Below are positions 16,689-27,715 of a stretch of DNA of 64,000 nucleotides, piece after piece. The stretch lies in the NCBI RefSeq assembly GCF_001858325.1, contig NZ_MBPP01000015.1:1-64000 (forward strand), read 5' to 3'. Below the pieces are notes generated by a model. The model made no database searches and was not told the origin of the DNA. It worked only from the letters and a program-made list of their open reading frames with translations. Numbering within the stretch: the stretch's first letter is position 1; each line of letters begins with the position of its first letter. Origin of the DNA: Marinobacter sp. AC-23. GTDB taxonomy: Bacteria > Pseudomonadota > Gammaproteobacteria > Pseudomonadales > Oleiphilaceae. The translations under genes were made by a program, and so were the position numbers.

Positions 16689-17426
16689 TTAACCTAGGCG
16701 TTGACGCAGAGCCTCGTAAAGACAGACGCCCGTAGCGACCGAAACGTTGAGGCTGTCCACATGGCCAAGCATGGGGATATTGATAAGCTGATCGCAGTGC
16801 TCGCGGGTAAGCCGGCGCATGCCCTTGCCTTCCGCGCCCATAACCAACGCCACCGGGCCTTTAAAATCTGCCTGATACAGCGTGGCCTTCGCCTCTCCGG
16901 CGGTGCCAATCAACCAAACTCCCTGATCTTGCAGGGTACGAAGAAAACGGGCCAGGTTGGTTACACGTACAAACGGCACGGTTTCGGCGGCACCACAGGC
17001 AACCTTGCGGGCCACTGCCGTGAGCGAGGCAGACTTATCTTTGGGCACAATAACCGCCTGCACCCCTGCCGCATCACAGGTACGCATACACGCACCCAGG
17101 TTGTGTGGGTCGGTTACGCCATCCAGCACCAACAAAAACGGCGGCTTGTCGCTTGCCGCAAGCTGGGCCAGAAGATCGTCTTCTGTCCACTCGCGGCTTT
17201 CACTGACTGCGGCAACAACACCCTGATGAACCCCACCAACCCGCTCATCTAACTCCCGACGATGGACAACCCCCCACTTAACCCCCAGCTCATCCAGGGC
17301 ATCTGTGATGGTTTTTACTCGCCTGTCCTGCCGGCCAGTCTGAATCCAAACCTGCTGCAACCTTTCCGGCTCGCGCTTGAGGACAGCCTCAACCGCGTGC
17401 CAGCCAAATACAAATTCTTCGGACAC
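16689..17426 (-). CDS. rlmB: 23S rRNA (guanosine-2251-2'-O)-methyltransferase
   Basis: 245 residues, SPOUT fold. FVFGWHAVEAVLKREPERLQ is the substrate-binding N-terminal domain start. The knot motifs are visible: FLLVLDGVTDPHNLGACMRT (motif 1), VALVMGAEGKGMRRL (motif 2) and LNIPMLGHVDSLNVSVATGV-like residues (INIPMLGHVDSLNVSVATG, motif 3). It methylates G2251 in the peptidyl-transferase P loop. It lies directly downstream of rnr, the usual pairing. Confidence 0.96.
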   Translation of the reverse strand: MSEEFVFGWHAVEAVLKREPERLQQVWIQTGRQDRRVKTITDALDELGVKWGVVHRRELDERVGGVHQGVVAAVSESREWTEDDLLAQLAASDKPPFLLVLDGVTDPHNLGACMRTCDAAGVQAVIVPKDKSASLTAVARKVACGAAETVPFVRVTNLARFLRTLQDQGVWLIGTAGEAKATLYQADFKGPVALVMGAEGKGMRRLTREHCDQLINIPMLGHVDSLNVSVATGVCLYEALRQRLG

Positions 17427-17441
17427 TGGTTCAGCTTCCTG

Positions 17442-19963
17442 TTATTTATCTGTCTTACGTGGCTTCCGCGGCTTGCTGGCACCGGCTGACTTACCCGGGG
17501 CTTTCTTTGGCTTCTTGCCAGCCTCACTGGCAGCTTCCGCTACCAACTGGGCTTTCGCACTGGCCGGCTTGCCCGCCTTTCCAGACTTGCCTGGCTTACC
17601 GCCTTTGCCAGATTTAGAACCCGCAGGAGCACCACCCCGGCTACGGCCCTTATCGGCGCGTTTGCCATCTTTGCCTCGGGTATCCCGCTTGGCCACATCC
17701 AGAGCATCCCGATCTGCTTGGCGACGCGTCGGCTCGCTGACCAACTCCAGGTCGATCTTGCGGTCTTCCATGCCAACCCGCATAACACGAACACGCAGTT
17801 CGTCACCCAGGCGGAAGCTAATAGCGGTACGTTCACCAATCAGGCGGTGCTTCGCAGAATCGTGATGGAAATAGTCGCCGTTCAGGTAGAGACATGCACA
17901 AGGCCTTCGATATACACACCTGAAAGCTCAACAAAGAACCCAAAGGGCACCACAGCGGCAATCACGCCATCAAACTCTTCGCCAACATGGTCGCTGAGGA
18001 ACTCGCACTTGAGCCACGCCATAACATCACGGGTCGCGTCATCGGCGCGCCGCTCCGTCATCGACACGTGCTCGCCCATCCGTTCCATTTTGGCGTAATC
18101 GTATGGGTACTCCGCCAGCTTTGGATCAAACACGGCCGGCGACACCACATCCTTCGTCACCTCAGGATTGTGTATCCGGGATTTGATAGCCCGATGCACA
18201 ATAAGGTCGGGGTAGCGACGAATCGGTGACGTAAAGTGGGCATAGCTTGGAAAACCAAGGCCAAAGTGGCCACTTTCTTCAGGGCTGTATACCGCTTGAC
18301 TGAGCGAGCGCAACATAACCATCTGGATTACTTTTGCGTCTGGCCGATCAGATATCTGGGATAACAACGCCTGATAATCGGCGGAGGTCGGTTTGTCGCC
18401 CCCATCCAATTGCAACCCAAGTTCACCAAGGAACAAACGCACCGAATTAAGCCGCTCTTCAGCGGGCCCATCGTGTACCCGGTAAAGTGCCGGCATCTTG
18501 TGCTTTTTAAGGAAGCGCGCCGCCGCCACGTTGGCGCACAGCATGCATTCTTCCACAATTTTGTGAGCATCGTTGCGATACACCGGCACAATTTCTTCTA
18601 TTTTGCGCTCGGCATCGAAAACAATACGAGTATCTGTGGTTTCAAAATCGATAGCACCACGCTCTGTTCGCGCTTTGCGCAGCAACTTGTATAGATCGTA
18701 CAGGTTATGCAAATGCGGAAGCACATCGGCGTACTGGGCAGACAGCCGATATCCCGGCTCTGAATCTGGCCGCTCCAACATGTCGCTGACCTTGTTATAA
18801 GTCAGCCGCGCATGGCTGCGCATGACCGCTTGATAAAAGGTGTAACCGCTTATGTTGCCTGCAGCGCTGATGGTCATATCTGCCACCATGCACAGGCGAT
18901 CTACATCTGGATTCAGGGAACACAGGCCATTGGACAGCTTCTCTGGAAGCATGGGCACCACGTGATCCGGGAAGTACACAGAGTTGCCCCGGCGCACAGC
19001 TTCCTCATCCAGGGGTGAGCCCGTGCGCACGTAATGAGATACGTCGGCTATCGCGACTACTAAGCGATAGGCGCCTCTACCTCTTGGCTCACAATAAATG
19101 GCATCGTCGAAATCCCGAGCGGTTTCATCGTCGATAGTCACCAGCCGCATATTGCGGATATCTACCCGGTTCTTTTTATCTTTCTCTTCAACTTCGCCCG
19201 GAATTGCCGCCGCCTGCTCACCTACCTCTGTAGGCCAGCTATGAGGAATGTCGTAAGAACGGATAGCCACATCAATCTCCATCCCCGGGGCCATGTGCTC
19301 ACCCAGAATCTCGACGATCTTGCCAGTAGGCTGCGTGCGAACCGTAGGCTGGCGTAGAATATCCACAACCACATACTGGCCATGATACGCCTCACCCATA
19401 TGCTCTTTGGGTATCAAGACTTCGTGATTGATACGGGCGTTCTCGGGCACCACGTAGGCAATACCGCTTTCATTAAAAAAGCGCCCAACTGTTTGCTGCG
19501 TGCGATGCTCTATGACATCAACAATAACGCCCTCACGCCGGCCACGGTCATCAACCTTGTCTACTCGGGCAGCCACACGGTCACCGTGAAAAACCTGGCG
19601 CATTTGCCGGGCGGTAAGAAACAGATCCGACCCGCCATCGTCTGGCACCAAAAAGCCAAAGCCATCTTTGTGGCCAATAACCCGACCGCTAACAAGATCG
19701 GCCTCTTCAATGGGTAAAAACGCGTCACGGCGATTACAAATAAGCTGGCCATCACGGCACATGGCAATCAGGCGGCGCCTAAGTGCTTCGATGCCTTCGG
19801 GTTCTGCCTGACCTAATTCGGAACACAACGTTTCGTGTGTTGCCGGCGCCCCTCGCTCTTTCAGGTGCGCGAGAATGAACTCCCGGCTCTGAATCGGGTT
19901 GTCATAATTTTGAGCCTCACGGCCAGCGTGAGGGTCTTTGTGCTTTTTATTCCTGGAAACCAT
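17442..19963 (-). CDS. rnr: Ribonuclease R (single-base frameshift near the S1 domain)
   Basis: The first frame (19963 to 17882) holds the helix-turn-helix, cold-shock and RNB domains of RNase R; the RNB active site lies in RLVTIDDETARDFDDAIYCE. It stops inside the S1 domain at EGLVHVST. The next frame resumes exactly there with YLNGDYFHHDSAKHRLIGERT and runs into the Lys/Gly-rich C-terminal tail (KSGKGGKPGKSGKAGKP). One base is missing at ~17893. Restored, the protein is about 840 residues, normal for RNase R, a 3'-5' exonuclease for structured RNA. rlmB follows 15 bases later. The break is most likely a sequence error; a real loss would remove the S1 domain and basic tail. Confidence 0.92.
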
Positions 19964-20219
19964 TCAAATCCTTGCTCTTCAATGCGGCGCCACAACGGCG
20001 CTGGTCATATTCATTTGCAATATAGTATACGTTGGTACAGGTCGGCTGCCTAACAACCCACCTTTTATAAGCACAAATACCTGCCGCCCAACCGCTGAAA
20101 AAATGTTTGACAGCTTAAGCGGGAATTACTAAAGTACGCGCCATCAGATGAGGCAACATATCATCTTTGGCAGAAACCGCCAGTTTTCAACAAACTAACG
20201 GTAAATCTGCAAATCACCT

Positions 20220-20306
20220 GCCGAGGTGGTGAAATTGGTAGACACGCTAGCTTCAGGTGCTAGTGCTCGCAAGGGCGTGGAGGTTCAAGTCCTCTCCTCG
20301 GCACCA
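20220..20306 (+). tRNA. tRNA-Leu (CAG)
   Basis: 87 nt, class II tRNA with a long variable arm (TGCTCGCAAGGGCGT) and encoded CCA. The acceptor stem GCCGAGG pairs with CCTCGGC; anticodon loop TTCAGGT gives anticodon CAG. The T arm GGTTCAAGTCC is canonical. A hairpin (CCATTTCTT / AAGAAATGG, 20304-20326) overlaps the 3' end and may help processing or termination. Confidence 0.95.
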
Positions 20307-20395
20307 TTTCTTTCCCCAAGAAATGGTCAAGTAAGCATTCCCAAAAAAACTTCAAGAAAACACCAAACAGCCCTCCCACTCTGCCCAGCTTTTGA

Positions 20396-22276
20396 TTAGT
20401 CCAGCAGCTCCACCAAATATTCAGAGAGGTTTTTGTAGGCGTAATCTACCCGCGCGTATATTCCAGACGGCTCATCCTCGAACTTACGACCACAAGCGCG
20501 ATTGCTACTATAACTCTTAAGATACGCTTTCTGAATGAGGTTGGGCGTGCCACCGGGAGGTGTCTCGCTGGTTCTGGCTGGGTAATACAGCGCCCATTCA
20601 AAACCATTATCGGCATCTACGTGACTAAGCCCGGACATCTCCGGCGCCAGGAAGCCGTAGCGCAATGGCCGGTTAAGATCACCGCGTGTGTCAAACTCGA
20701 AGGCAAGCCCAGAGAATGGCTCGGGCTGAGGCTCGTACCCCGAGAAGACATAGCTATGAAACCCGGTGACTACCTGCGCTGTATTCTCGACATCAACTTC
20801 TTCATCAATCGTACAATCTTGAAACGCACTGCTGTAGATCAGAGATTCCAGTTCAACACCCTCCTCCTTGAGCTGGTACCCAGGAAAACCGGTGGGGGCT
20901 TCTGAAAGCTTCGGCACTAATGTCCGGGTAATGGTGCCACTTTGCTGGCGGATCTCGGCAACCAGCTCTGCCAATGCTCCATCGTTATAGCTCCAACGGT
21001 AGGTTACCTCGGGATTTCCACCCATTTCAGTCGAACCAGGCTGAACACCCTCAAGCTGATGGCAGGTGGTGCCGGTTTCAAAACTGGCCGTGCCGGCTGC
21101 CCAGTCAAACTCCAGGCGCTCATCAACACCCGAGTTGGAATACGCGATTTCGCTCTGAGGCGACAACGCCGCTGAGGGCAACCACTGGGTACTGAGTTTT
21201 GCCATATAGCCATTAACACTCACCAACCTTGCAATCTCTTGCATGGAGGGAGCAAGGCAGCCATCAGCGCTTATAGATTGCAGGCGCCCATCCGCGCTGT
21301 AGTCAAACGCCAATTTGGCCGAAATAAGTACATCTGAACGATTCGCAGGGAGCGTATCCGATCGCTCAGGCTGAGCATAAATGCTCTGGCTGGTGAGCAG
21401 CACCGGATCGCTCAATTCCAGAGGCACTTGGGGCAAGTCGATGAGGCCAATGTCTACATTCGCGTAGTTGCCCTGAGCCGCTGAATCAACGGCGGCAGTC
21501 ACACCTCCGGCGTTTTGAACCAGAGAAATCCCGAGCAAAAAGGCACCCTCGCGGCTAAGGTAATACTCCGTGCCATCACTCCCGGGCTCGGCCAGTAAAT
21601 CGTTGTAGGCATCTGGAAACTGGCTAGCCATAAAGCGCGCCATGGCTCTCGCATATGCATGGGCACGATCATCTTCGGCGAGCACATAATCCCTTAGTAA
21701 ATTGATGCCCGCCAAACCAGATAACGACGAATCATCAGACCCCAGAAATGGGCCAAGTGCTACAAGGCGACGATAGCGAGCCAGCGTTGTTAGAGGCGTA
21801 ATGTTGCGTACGCCTGGCGCTGCAGAAAGCAAAAATGCATGGGGAACCGGCACATCTCCGCTGCGCGTCTGCTCCAGGGTTTTCCCGGGAAGGGCCAAAG
21901 CATATAAAGGGAATGCACGTGGATCGATGTTGGGCCCCACATCTGGCTCCATCACAAGTTCAACGGTGTTCAGCGAGAACTGGCCGTCTTCGCCGCTCAT
22001 GGCTGTAGGCTCGCCGGAGGCCAGGGTAACCGTTCGACCAGAGGCCAGCTCGAACTCCATCGGCCCCGGCGTAAATTGGTTGTCGCCGTCTAAATCCAGC
22101 CACACTCGGGCGTTTTTCAGGTAGCCGTCTATTACCCTTCCTGTGTAGGGTGCCGGATCGCTGTATTGCACACCATCAAAGTCTCGCCCGTCTACAGGCA
22201 GCTCATCGGATTCCTTGCCGCAGCCGGCAATGGTGAGAAAAAGTACGGAAACAGGCAGAAATATAAGGGGTTTCAT
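20396..22276 (-). CDS. Large lipoprotein of unknown function
   Basis: 626 residues from the Met that opens a lipoprotein signal (MKPLIFLPVSVLFLTIAGC, lipobox LTIAGC, Cys19 lipidated). The frame extends 27 codons further upstream, but the signal peptide fixes the start. Near the N terminus VIDGYLKNARVWLDLDGDNQFTPG looks like a Ca-binding or CARDB/SdrD-like loop often found in secreted marine proteins. The rest is acidic, beta-rich and has paired cysteines (GTTCHQL, FQDCTID, SNRACGR). No enzymatic motif is recognised. It stands alone after tRNA-Leu, with a terminator-like repeat upstream. Confidence 0.7.
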   Translation of the reverse strand: MKPLIFLPVSVLFLTIAGCGKESDELPVDGRDFDGVQYSDPAPYTGRVIDGYLKNARVWLDLDGDNQFTPGPMEFELASGRTVTLASGEPTAMSGEDGQFSLNTVELVMEPDVGPNIDPRAFPLYALALPGKTLEQTRSGDVPVPHAFLLSAAPGVRNITPLTTLARYRRLVALGPFLGSDDSSLSGLAGINLLRDYVLAEDDRAHAYARAMARFMASQFPDAYNDLLAEPGSDGTEYYLSREGAFLLGISLVQNAGGVTAAVDSAAQGNYANVDIGLIDLPQVPLELSDPVLLTSQSIYAQPERSDTLPANRSDVLISAKLAFDYSADGRLQSISADGCLAPSMQEIARLVSVNGYMAKLSTQWLPSAALSPQSEIAYSNSGVDERLEFDWAAGTASFETGTTCHQLEGVQPGSTEMGGNPEVTYRWSYNDGALAELVAEIRQQSGTITRTLVPKLSEAPTGFPGYQLKEEGVELESLIYSSAFQDCTIDEEVDVENTAQVVTGFHSYVFSGYEPQPEPFSGLAFEFDTRGDLNRPLRYGFLAPEMSGLSHVDADNGFEWALYYPARTSETPPGGTPNLIQKAYLKSYSSNRACGRKFEDEPSGIYARVDYAYKNLSEYLVELLD

Positions 22277-22378
22277 CACGCAACCGTTTATCCTTGTTAG
22301 AGGTTGTGCCGTTACTTTAGGGGATGTGGCCGCCGGAGACCTTGATAGGTTTGGCAATCTGTAAAGTTTAGTAACAAG

Positions 22379-22407
22379 AAAACCTCGGGAACTGGCCCCG
22401 AGGTTTT
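22379..22407. terminator. Bidirectional-type terminator downstream of the acyl-CoA dehydrogenase
   Basis: An 11-bp perfect stem (AAAACCTCGGG / CCCGAGGTTTT) with a 7-base loop lies 13 bases past the dehydrogenase stop. A and T runs flank both sides. On the minus strand it separates this gene from the lipoprotein gene downstream. Confidence 0.8.
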
Positions 22408-22419
22408 GCTAAATGCGGT

Positions 22420-23559
22420 TTAGAATGCGCGGGCAACAATCTCTTTCATGATTTCGTTGGTTCCGCCGTATATACGCTGAACCCGCGAGTCAGCCCAGGC
22501 GCGAGCAATCGGGTACTCCCACATGTAGCCGTAGCCACCGTGCAGCTGCACACACTCATCCATCACGCGGCACTGCAGATCGGTTGTGTACTGCTTCAAC
22601 ATTGCAGCCGTGGGTATATCGAGCTTTTTCTCCAGGTGCAGTTCCAGACAGCGGTCGGTGAATACCCGGGCTGCGGTTATTTCTGCCTTCATCTCCGCCA
22701 TTTTGAACCGGGTATTCTGGAATTTAATCACTGGTTTGCCGAAAGCTTTACGCTCTTTCACGTAATCAAGTGTCCACTGCCAAGCTGCCTCTGCAGCGGC
22801 AATGGCTGTAAGGCCAATCTGCAGGCGCTCAGCGGGAAGCTCCTGCATCAGCTGCATAAAGCCCTGCCCTTCCATGGAGCCCAGCAGGTGAGTAGCCGGA
22901 ACTTTTACATCCTGGAAAAACAGCTCGGATGTGTCCTGGGCTTTCATGCCCACCTTGTTCAGGTTCTGGCCTTTTTCAAAACCTTCCCACGCGGATTCAA
23001 CCAGCAACAGGCTGATGCCTTTGGCGCCTTCCTTGGGATCGGTTTTGGCAACAACAATCACCAGGTCAGCCATCTGACCATTGGTGATGAAGGTTTTGGA
23101 GCCATTCAGAATATAGTGGTCGCCGTCCTTCAAAGCGGTGGTTTTCACACCCTGCAGGTCGGAACCGGCACCCGGCTCGCTCATGGCAATAGCGGTAATT
23201 ATCTCGCCAGAAGCCATCTTCGGCAAATAGTGCTTTTTCTGCTCTTCCGAGCCGTACTTTAGAATGTAAGGCGCCACAATATCGGAATGCAGTGTCCAGC
23301 CGATACCGGAAAGCCCCGCCCGTGAAACTTCTTCCATTACAACGGCGCTGTAGCGGAAGTCTGCGCCAACACCGCCGTATTCCTCCGGCATGGTTGGACA
23401 CAGAAAACCCAGTTCGCCGGCTTTCTCCCAAAGCTCACGGCTGACCTGGCCATCTTTTTCCCACTGCTCGTGGTATGGCGCAGCTTCTTGCTCGAGGAAT
23501 TTCCGAACGGAATCCCGAAAGCCATCAAGGTCAGCGTCGAAGAGCGTGCGTGGAATCAT
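22420..23559 (-). CDS. Acyl-CoA dehydrogenase
   Basis: 379 residues, full-length FAD flavoprotein of beta-oxidation or branched-chain catabolism. IAMSEPGAGSDLQGVKT and YGGTNEIMKEIVARA are family signatures. In YGGTNEI the position of the MCAD-type catalytic Glu is Gly; a Glu in ELPAERLQIG sits where long-chain and isovaleryl enzymes have their base, so this is the LCAD/IVD-like type. Electrons go to ETF. No acyl-CoA ligase or hydratase neighbours hint at the substrate. Confidence 0.9.
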   Translation of the reverse strand: MIPRTLFDADLDGFRDSVRKFLEQEAAPYHEQWEKDGQVSRELWEKAGELGFLCPTMPEEYGGVGADFRYSAVVMEEVSRAGLSGIGWTLHSDIVAPYILKYGSEEQKKHYLPKMASGEIITAIAMSEPGAGSDLQGVKTTALKDGDHYILNGSKTFITNGQMADLVIVVAKTDPKEGAKGISLLLVESAWEGFEKGQNLNKVGMKAQDTSELFFQDVKVPATHLLGSMEGQGFMQLMQELPAERLQIGLTAIAAAEAAWQWTLDYVKERKAFGKPVIKFQNTRFKMAEMKAEITAARVFTDRCLELHLEKKLDIPTAAMLKQYTTDLQCRVMDECVQLHGGYGYMWEYPIARAWADSRVQRIYGGTNEIMKEIVARAF

Positions 23560-23644
23560 GGTGAACCTCAGTCAGTGAACAATGTTGTAATGAACGTTCA
23601 CCAAGTCTCTGCTGGCAGGCAGATTTGCTCAATGGTTAAAACCA

Positions 23645-24328
23645 TCAATCATGCTGGCCAAAACCATCGTTGCTGCCAACTTTGGCGTTCACCCGAGCCT
23701 CGCCCCAACGAGGCATCAGATCCTGAGGCAGATCCAGATGGTCGAGAATGCGGGCCACAATAAAGTCTACAAGATCCTGCACCGAGCTCGGCCGATGATA
23801 GAACCCCGGGCTGGCCGGCATGATGACTGCACCCATGCGGGTGAGCTTCAGCATGTTTTCCAGATGCACTTCCGAGTACGGTGCTTCGCGGGTAACCAGA
23901 ATCAGTTGGCGCCGCTCTTTAAGAGCTACATCGCCAGCGCGCTCAATCAGGTTATTGCTTGCACCCGTGGCAAGAGCAGAAAGGGTACCGGTACTGCAGG
24001 GGCACACGACCAACGGCGCTTTCTCACCAGAGCCAGACGCCGGTGGAGAAAACCAGTCTTCACGGCCAAACACCAGAACCTGCCCGTCCTCGGCAGAGGC
24101 GTATTCAGACAGGGCTTTTTGCATGGCCGGCGGGGTTCCCGGCAGTTTCAAGTCGGTTTCTGTTGCGATCACTATCTGTGCCGCTTTGCTTATCATCACA
24201 TGAACCCGGCAGCCGGCAGCCACCAGGCACTGCAGTAGGCGCAGGCCATACTGGGCGCCAGAAGCACCAGTGAAGGCCAGGTTAATCGTTCGCTGCGGGG
24301 ATACGTTTTTACTCTTGGTGCTTGTCAT
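23645..24328 (-). CDS. ubiX: Flavin prenyltransferase
   Basis: 227 residues. [18 protein letters not shown] is the FMN-binding N terminus, [23 protein letters not shown] and [32 protein letters not shown] are UbiX signatures. It joins dimethylallyl phosphate to FMN to make the cofactor of the UbiD decarboxylase in ubiquinone synthesis. mpl lies 24 bases upstream on the same strand, an arrangement shared with Pseudomonas-type genomes. Confidence 0.95.
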   Translation of the reverse strand: MTSTKSKNVSPQRTINLAFTGASGAQYGLRLLQCLVAAGCRVHVMISKAAQIVIATETDLKLPGTPPAMQKALSEYASAEDGQVLVFGREDWFSPPASGSGEKAPLVVCPCSTGTLSALATGASNNLIERAGDVALKERRQLILVTREAPYSEVHLENMLKLTRMGAVIMPASPGFYHRPSSVQDLVDFIVARILDHLDLPQDLMPRWGEARVNAKVGSNDGFGQHD

Positions 24329-24352
24329 CGTAATGATTCCCTAAAGGCACGA

Positions 24353-25747
24353 TCAGCTACGGATACGCTCAAGCTCGGCAATGAGTTTACCGTGCACACC
24401 GCCAAAGCCGCCGTTGCTCATGATGACAATGTGGCAAGGGCTAGGGAGGTCTACCAGTACCCGCTCAACAAGCCCTTCAACTGTAGATTCCACACAGTGC
24501 TGCCCCGATTCCGGGTTGCCTGCCTGCCACGCAGAAACCAGCTCTGGCAGCCAGTCCATGTTGTTGAGATTGGCCCAATAAACCCTGTCGGCCAACGCGG
24601 CACTTGGCAGCAGCGTTTGCTGATGAACGCCCTGCTTCATGGTATTTGATCGCGGCTCAATAAGCGCTATCACAGTCTCTTCGCCAACCTGATTGCGCAA
24701 GCCGTCCAGGGTGGTCTCTATGGCTGTCGGATGATGGGCAAAATCATCGTAGATTTTTACGCCATTAATATCCGCCAGCAGCTCCATACGGCGCTTTACG
24801 CCTGAAAACCTGCACAGCGCAGCCACGGCGTGGTCTGGTGTGACGCCCACATGTCGGGCCGCAGATATAGCAGAAAGAGCATTACGAACGTTATGCAGGC
24901 CGGTTTGGGACCATCTCACCACCGCAACCGGTTGCTCATGGTGAATAACCATGAAGCGGCTGCCGTCTTCAGAGAGCAGTTCTGCGCGCCAATCCGCTGT
25001 ACCCGAAATTTCGCTGCCAATGGCCGCGTCCTGCACGGGACTCCAGCACCCCAAAGCCAATGCATTATCAAGATGAGCGTCCAGGCTTGGGCGAACAATC
25101 AGCCCTTGGGAAGGAACCGTGCGAACAAGATGATGGAACTGGCGCTCAATCGCCTCAACGTTATCGAAGATATCTGCGTGATCAAACTCAAGGTTGTTCA
25201 GTATCAGGGTATGGGGGCGGTAATGGATAAATTTGGAGCGTTTATCAAAGAAAGCACTGTCGTACTCGTCCGCTTCAATAACGAAAAAGTCGCTCTCGCC
25301 AAGCCGTGCCGATACGGGGAAATCTTTGGGCACACCACCCACCAGATAACCTGGCGCAAGCCCTGCCTGGTCAAGAATCCAGAGCAACATAGCCGTGGTG
25401 GTGGTTTTGCCGTGGGTGCCGGCAACCGCCAGAACCCAGCGGTGCCGTAGCACCTCGCGGGCCAGCCATTCAGGGCCAGACATGTAATCGATATTACGGT
25501 TAAGTACCGCCTCCACCTCGGGGTTACCCCGCGACATGGCGTTACCTATCAGCACCAGATCGGGCTTTGGCTCAAGGTGCTCTGCACTGAAGCCGTCCAT
25601 CAGGCCGATACCCTGCGCTTCTAATTGGGTACTCATGGGCGGATAAACGCCCTGATCGGAACCGGTAACTGTGTGGCCAAGCTCTCTTGCCAGAACAGCC
25701 AGGCTGCCCATAAAAGTGCCACAGATTCCCAGGATATGAATGTGCAT
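24353..25747 (-). CDS. mpl: UDP-N-acetylmuramate:L-Ala-gamma-D-Glu-meso-DAP ligase
   Basis: 464 residues from MHIHILGICGTFMGSLAVLA, the family N terminus; an ATG 11 codons upstream is the alternative. The Mur-ligase ATP site is VAGTHGKTTTTAMLLW. DFAHHPTAIETTLDGLRNQ and LIEPRSNTMKQGVHQ are conserved in Mpl. It recycles the murein tripeptide by attaching it to UDP-MurNAc in the cytoplasm. It precedes ubiX in the same transcription unit. Confidence 0.94.
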   Translation of the reverse strand: MHIHILGICGTFMGSLAVLARELGHTVTGSDQGVYPPMSTQLEAQGIGLMDGFSAEHLEPKPDLVLIGNAMSRGNPEVEAVLNRNIDYMSGPEWLAREVLRHRWVLAVAGTHGKTTTTAMLLWILDQAGLAPGYLVGGVPKDFPVSARLGESDFFVIEADEYDSAFFDKRSKFIHYRPHTLILNNLEFDHADIFDNVEAIERQFHHLVRTVPSQGLIVRPSLDAHLDNALALGCWSPVQDAAIGSEISGTADWRAELLSEDGSRFMVIHHEQPVAVVRWSQTGLHNVRNALSAISAARHVGVTPDHAVAALCRFSGVKRRMELLADINGVKIYDDFAHHPTAIETTLDGLRNQVGEETVIALIEPRSNTMKQGVHQQTLLPSAALADRVYWANLNNMDWLPELVSAWQAGNPESGQHCVESTVEGLVERVLVDLPSPCHIVIMSNGGFGGVHGKLIAELERIRS

Positions 25748-25902
25748 TCGCCGTTTGCCCTCTCCGTTGAAACCCGACAAGCCTCCCGTATCCGCCCCAC
25801 TCCGTCAAGAGCACGGCCATCCGCACTTCTTGCCATGAAAATCCCATGCGTTTGGCGTATCATCTGCGGCATTGTCGAACCAGCAGGAGGCTCCATCCCG
25901 AG

Positions 25903-27164
25903 ATGGCCATCAAGAACGCATTCTACGCTCAGTCTGGCGGTGTTACCGCCGTTATTAACGCCAGTGCCTGCGGGGTCATTCAGACCGCGCGCAAGCACCC
26001 GGACAAAATCGGCAAAGTGTTTGCCGGGCGCAACGGCATACTAGGCGCGCTGAACGAAGAACTGATTGATACCAGCCTCGAAAGTGATGAGGCCATCCAA
26101 GAACTTATCCACACACCCGGTGGCGCTTTCGGTTCCTGTCGTCACAAGCTGAAAAACTTCTCAGAAAACCGCCGCGAATACGAGCGACTTATCGAGGTTT
26201 TTCGTGCCCACGATATCGGCTACTTTTTTTACAACGGTGGCGGTGATTCCCAGGATACTGCCTACAAAGTCTCGCAGATGGGCGAAAAAATGGGTTACCC
26301 CATTACCTGTATCGGCGTCCCCAAAACCGTGGACAACGACCTGCCGTTTACAGACTGCTGCCCAGGCTTTGGCTCTGTAGCCAAGTACATTGCCACCTCT
26401 ACCCTCGAAGCTAGCCTGGACATCAAGTCCATGTGTGAGACCTCAACCAAGGTGTTCATTCTTGAGGTGATGGGCCGTCACGCCGGTTGGATTGCGGCTT
26501 CTGGCGGTTTGGCTGGCCAGGGCGAAGGCGAGCCTCCCCACATTATTCTGTTCCCGGAAATTCCGTTTAACCGCGACGCGTTTCTGGAGCGGGTGGATTT
26601 TTGCGTGAAGGAGTATGGCTACTGCGTGGTGGTCGCCTCTGAAGGCGCTCAGTACGAAGACGGCCGCTTTCTGGCAGACGCTGGTGCCAAAGATGCTTTT
26701 GGCCACACTCAACTTGGTGGCGTAGCACCCGCATTGGCCAACATGGTCAAGCAAGCATTGGGGCACAAGTACCACTGGGCAGTTGCAGACTATTTGCAGC
26801 GCAGCGCGCGGCATATTGCCTCTGCGACCGACGTTGAGCAGGCTTACGCAGTTGGCAAAGCTGCTGTGGAAAAGGCGCTGGAAGGCAAACAAGCCGTTAT
26901 GCCGACAATTGTGCGCGTACAGGCGAAGCCCTACGTTTGGAAGATTGGTGAGGCCCCGCTCAGCGAAGTGGCCAACCAGGAAAAGAAAATGCCAATCCAT
27001 TACATCACGGATGATGCTTCGGTATTACACGGGAGTGCCGGGAATACCTCGAGCCGCTGATTGCCGGTGAGAGTTTCCCGCCTTTCGACAACGGCCTGCC
27101 CCGGGTTGCAAAGCTAAGCAACACCCTGACGCCGAAGAAGCTGAAAACAGACTTTCACCTCTGA
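25903..27164 (+). CDS. pfp: 6-phosphofructokinase, pyrophosphate-dependent type (frameshift near C terminus)
   Basis: The start MAIKNAFYAQSGGVTAVINA has GGAGG 12 bases before it. GGDSQDT in FYNGGGDSQDTAYK and PKTVDNDLPFTDCCPGFGS are the substrate and PPi/ATP-binding motifs; GGD with PKTVDND (Lys) is the pattern of PPi-dependent PFKs. The frame breaks at ~27011, where one base is missing; after that the sequence reads on as FGITRECREYLEPLIAGES to a stop at 27164. Repaired length is ~420 residues. It phosphorylates fructose-6-P reversibly. A strong terminator follows. The indel is most likely a sequence error. Confidence 0.9.
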
Positions 27165-27215
27165 TTAATTTACGGTGTGATTTTTAAGCACTGCCGGGGT
27201 CTTTTCAGGCCACAA

Positions 27216-27250
27216 AAAAGGGCCCTGCAATATCTTTGCAGGGCCCTTTT
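27216..27250. terminator. Bidirectional terminator between pfp and the glutaredoxin gene
   Basis: AAAAGGGCCCTGCAA / TTGCAGGGCCCTTTT, a 15-base perfect inverted repeat with a 5-base loop, sits between two converging genes. Confidence 0.92.
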
Positions 27251-27277
27251 CGTTAAAGCTCGGTGTGTACAGATAGA

Positions 27278-27532
27278 TCAGCGCGCCTGACCTGCTTCTA
27301 GCTGGCGCACGTAACCAGAGAACTCGTCGTAACCACCCACGTACTTGTCGCCCACAAGAATCTGCGGCACGGTGTGCACGGGCCGACCAATTTTGTCTGC
27401 TATGTCGGCTTTCGTCATATCCTGTTCGATCATATCAACCCATGTATAGGGCATATTGCGGGACTCACACAGGCTTTTAGCGCGCACACAAAACCCGCAA
27501 CTTGAGCGACCATAGATAGTGACCTGATCCAT
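27278..27532 (-). CDS. grxC: Glutaredoxin (GrxC type)
   Basis: 84 residues, single glutaredoxin domain. The active site is CGFC at residues 12-15 (SSCGFCVRA) in place of the usual CPYC. The cis-proline loop TVPQILVG and GGYDEF glutathione-binding turn are present. It reduces disulfides with glutathione. The gene stands alone with its own upstream region. Confidence 0.9.
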   Translation of the reverse strand: MDQVTIYGRSSCGFCVRAKSLCESRNMPYTWVDMIEQDMTKADIADKIGRPVHTVPQILVGDKYVGGYDEFSGYVRQLEAGQAR

Positions 27533-27715
27533 AAAACCTCCAAAGTGATGGTCTCCGAAAACGTCCGGAGTGTTAAAAAGTTAGGAATTGATGATGACAT
27601 GATTCTGGAAAATTAAAAATTGGCTCTTTGAATGGCGCCCATAGTACCGGATCATACGTAGGTCGCTATTACTCATTCTAAGGAGGAATATGCTCACCCT
27701 CTTGAGGAGAACTCT

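Noticed and set aside
17540..17839. Separate 99-codon gene in the rnr region
   Set aside because: It overlaps the conserved S1 domain and tail of RNase R in another frame; the region is fully explained by frameshifted rnr.
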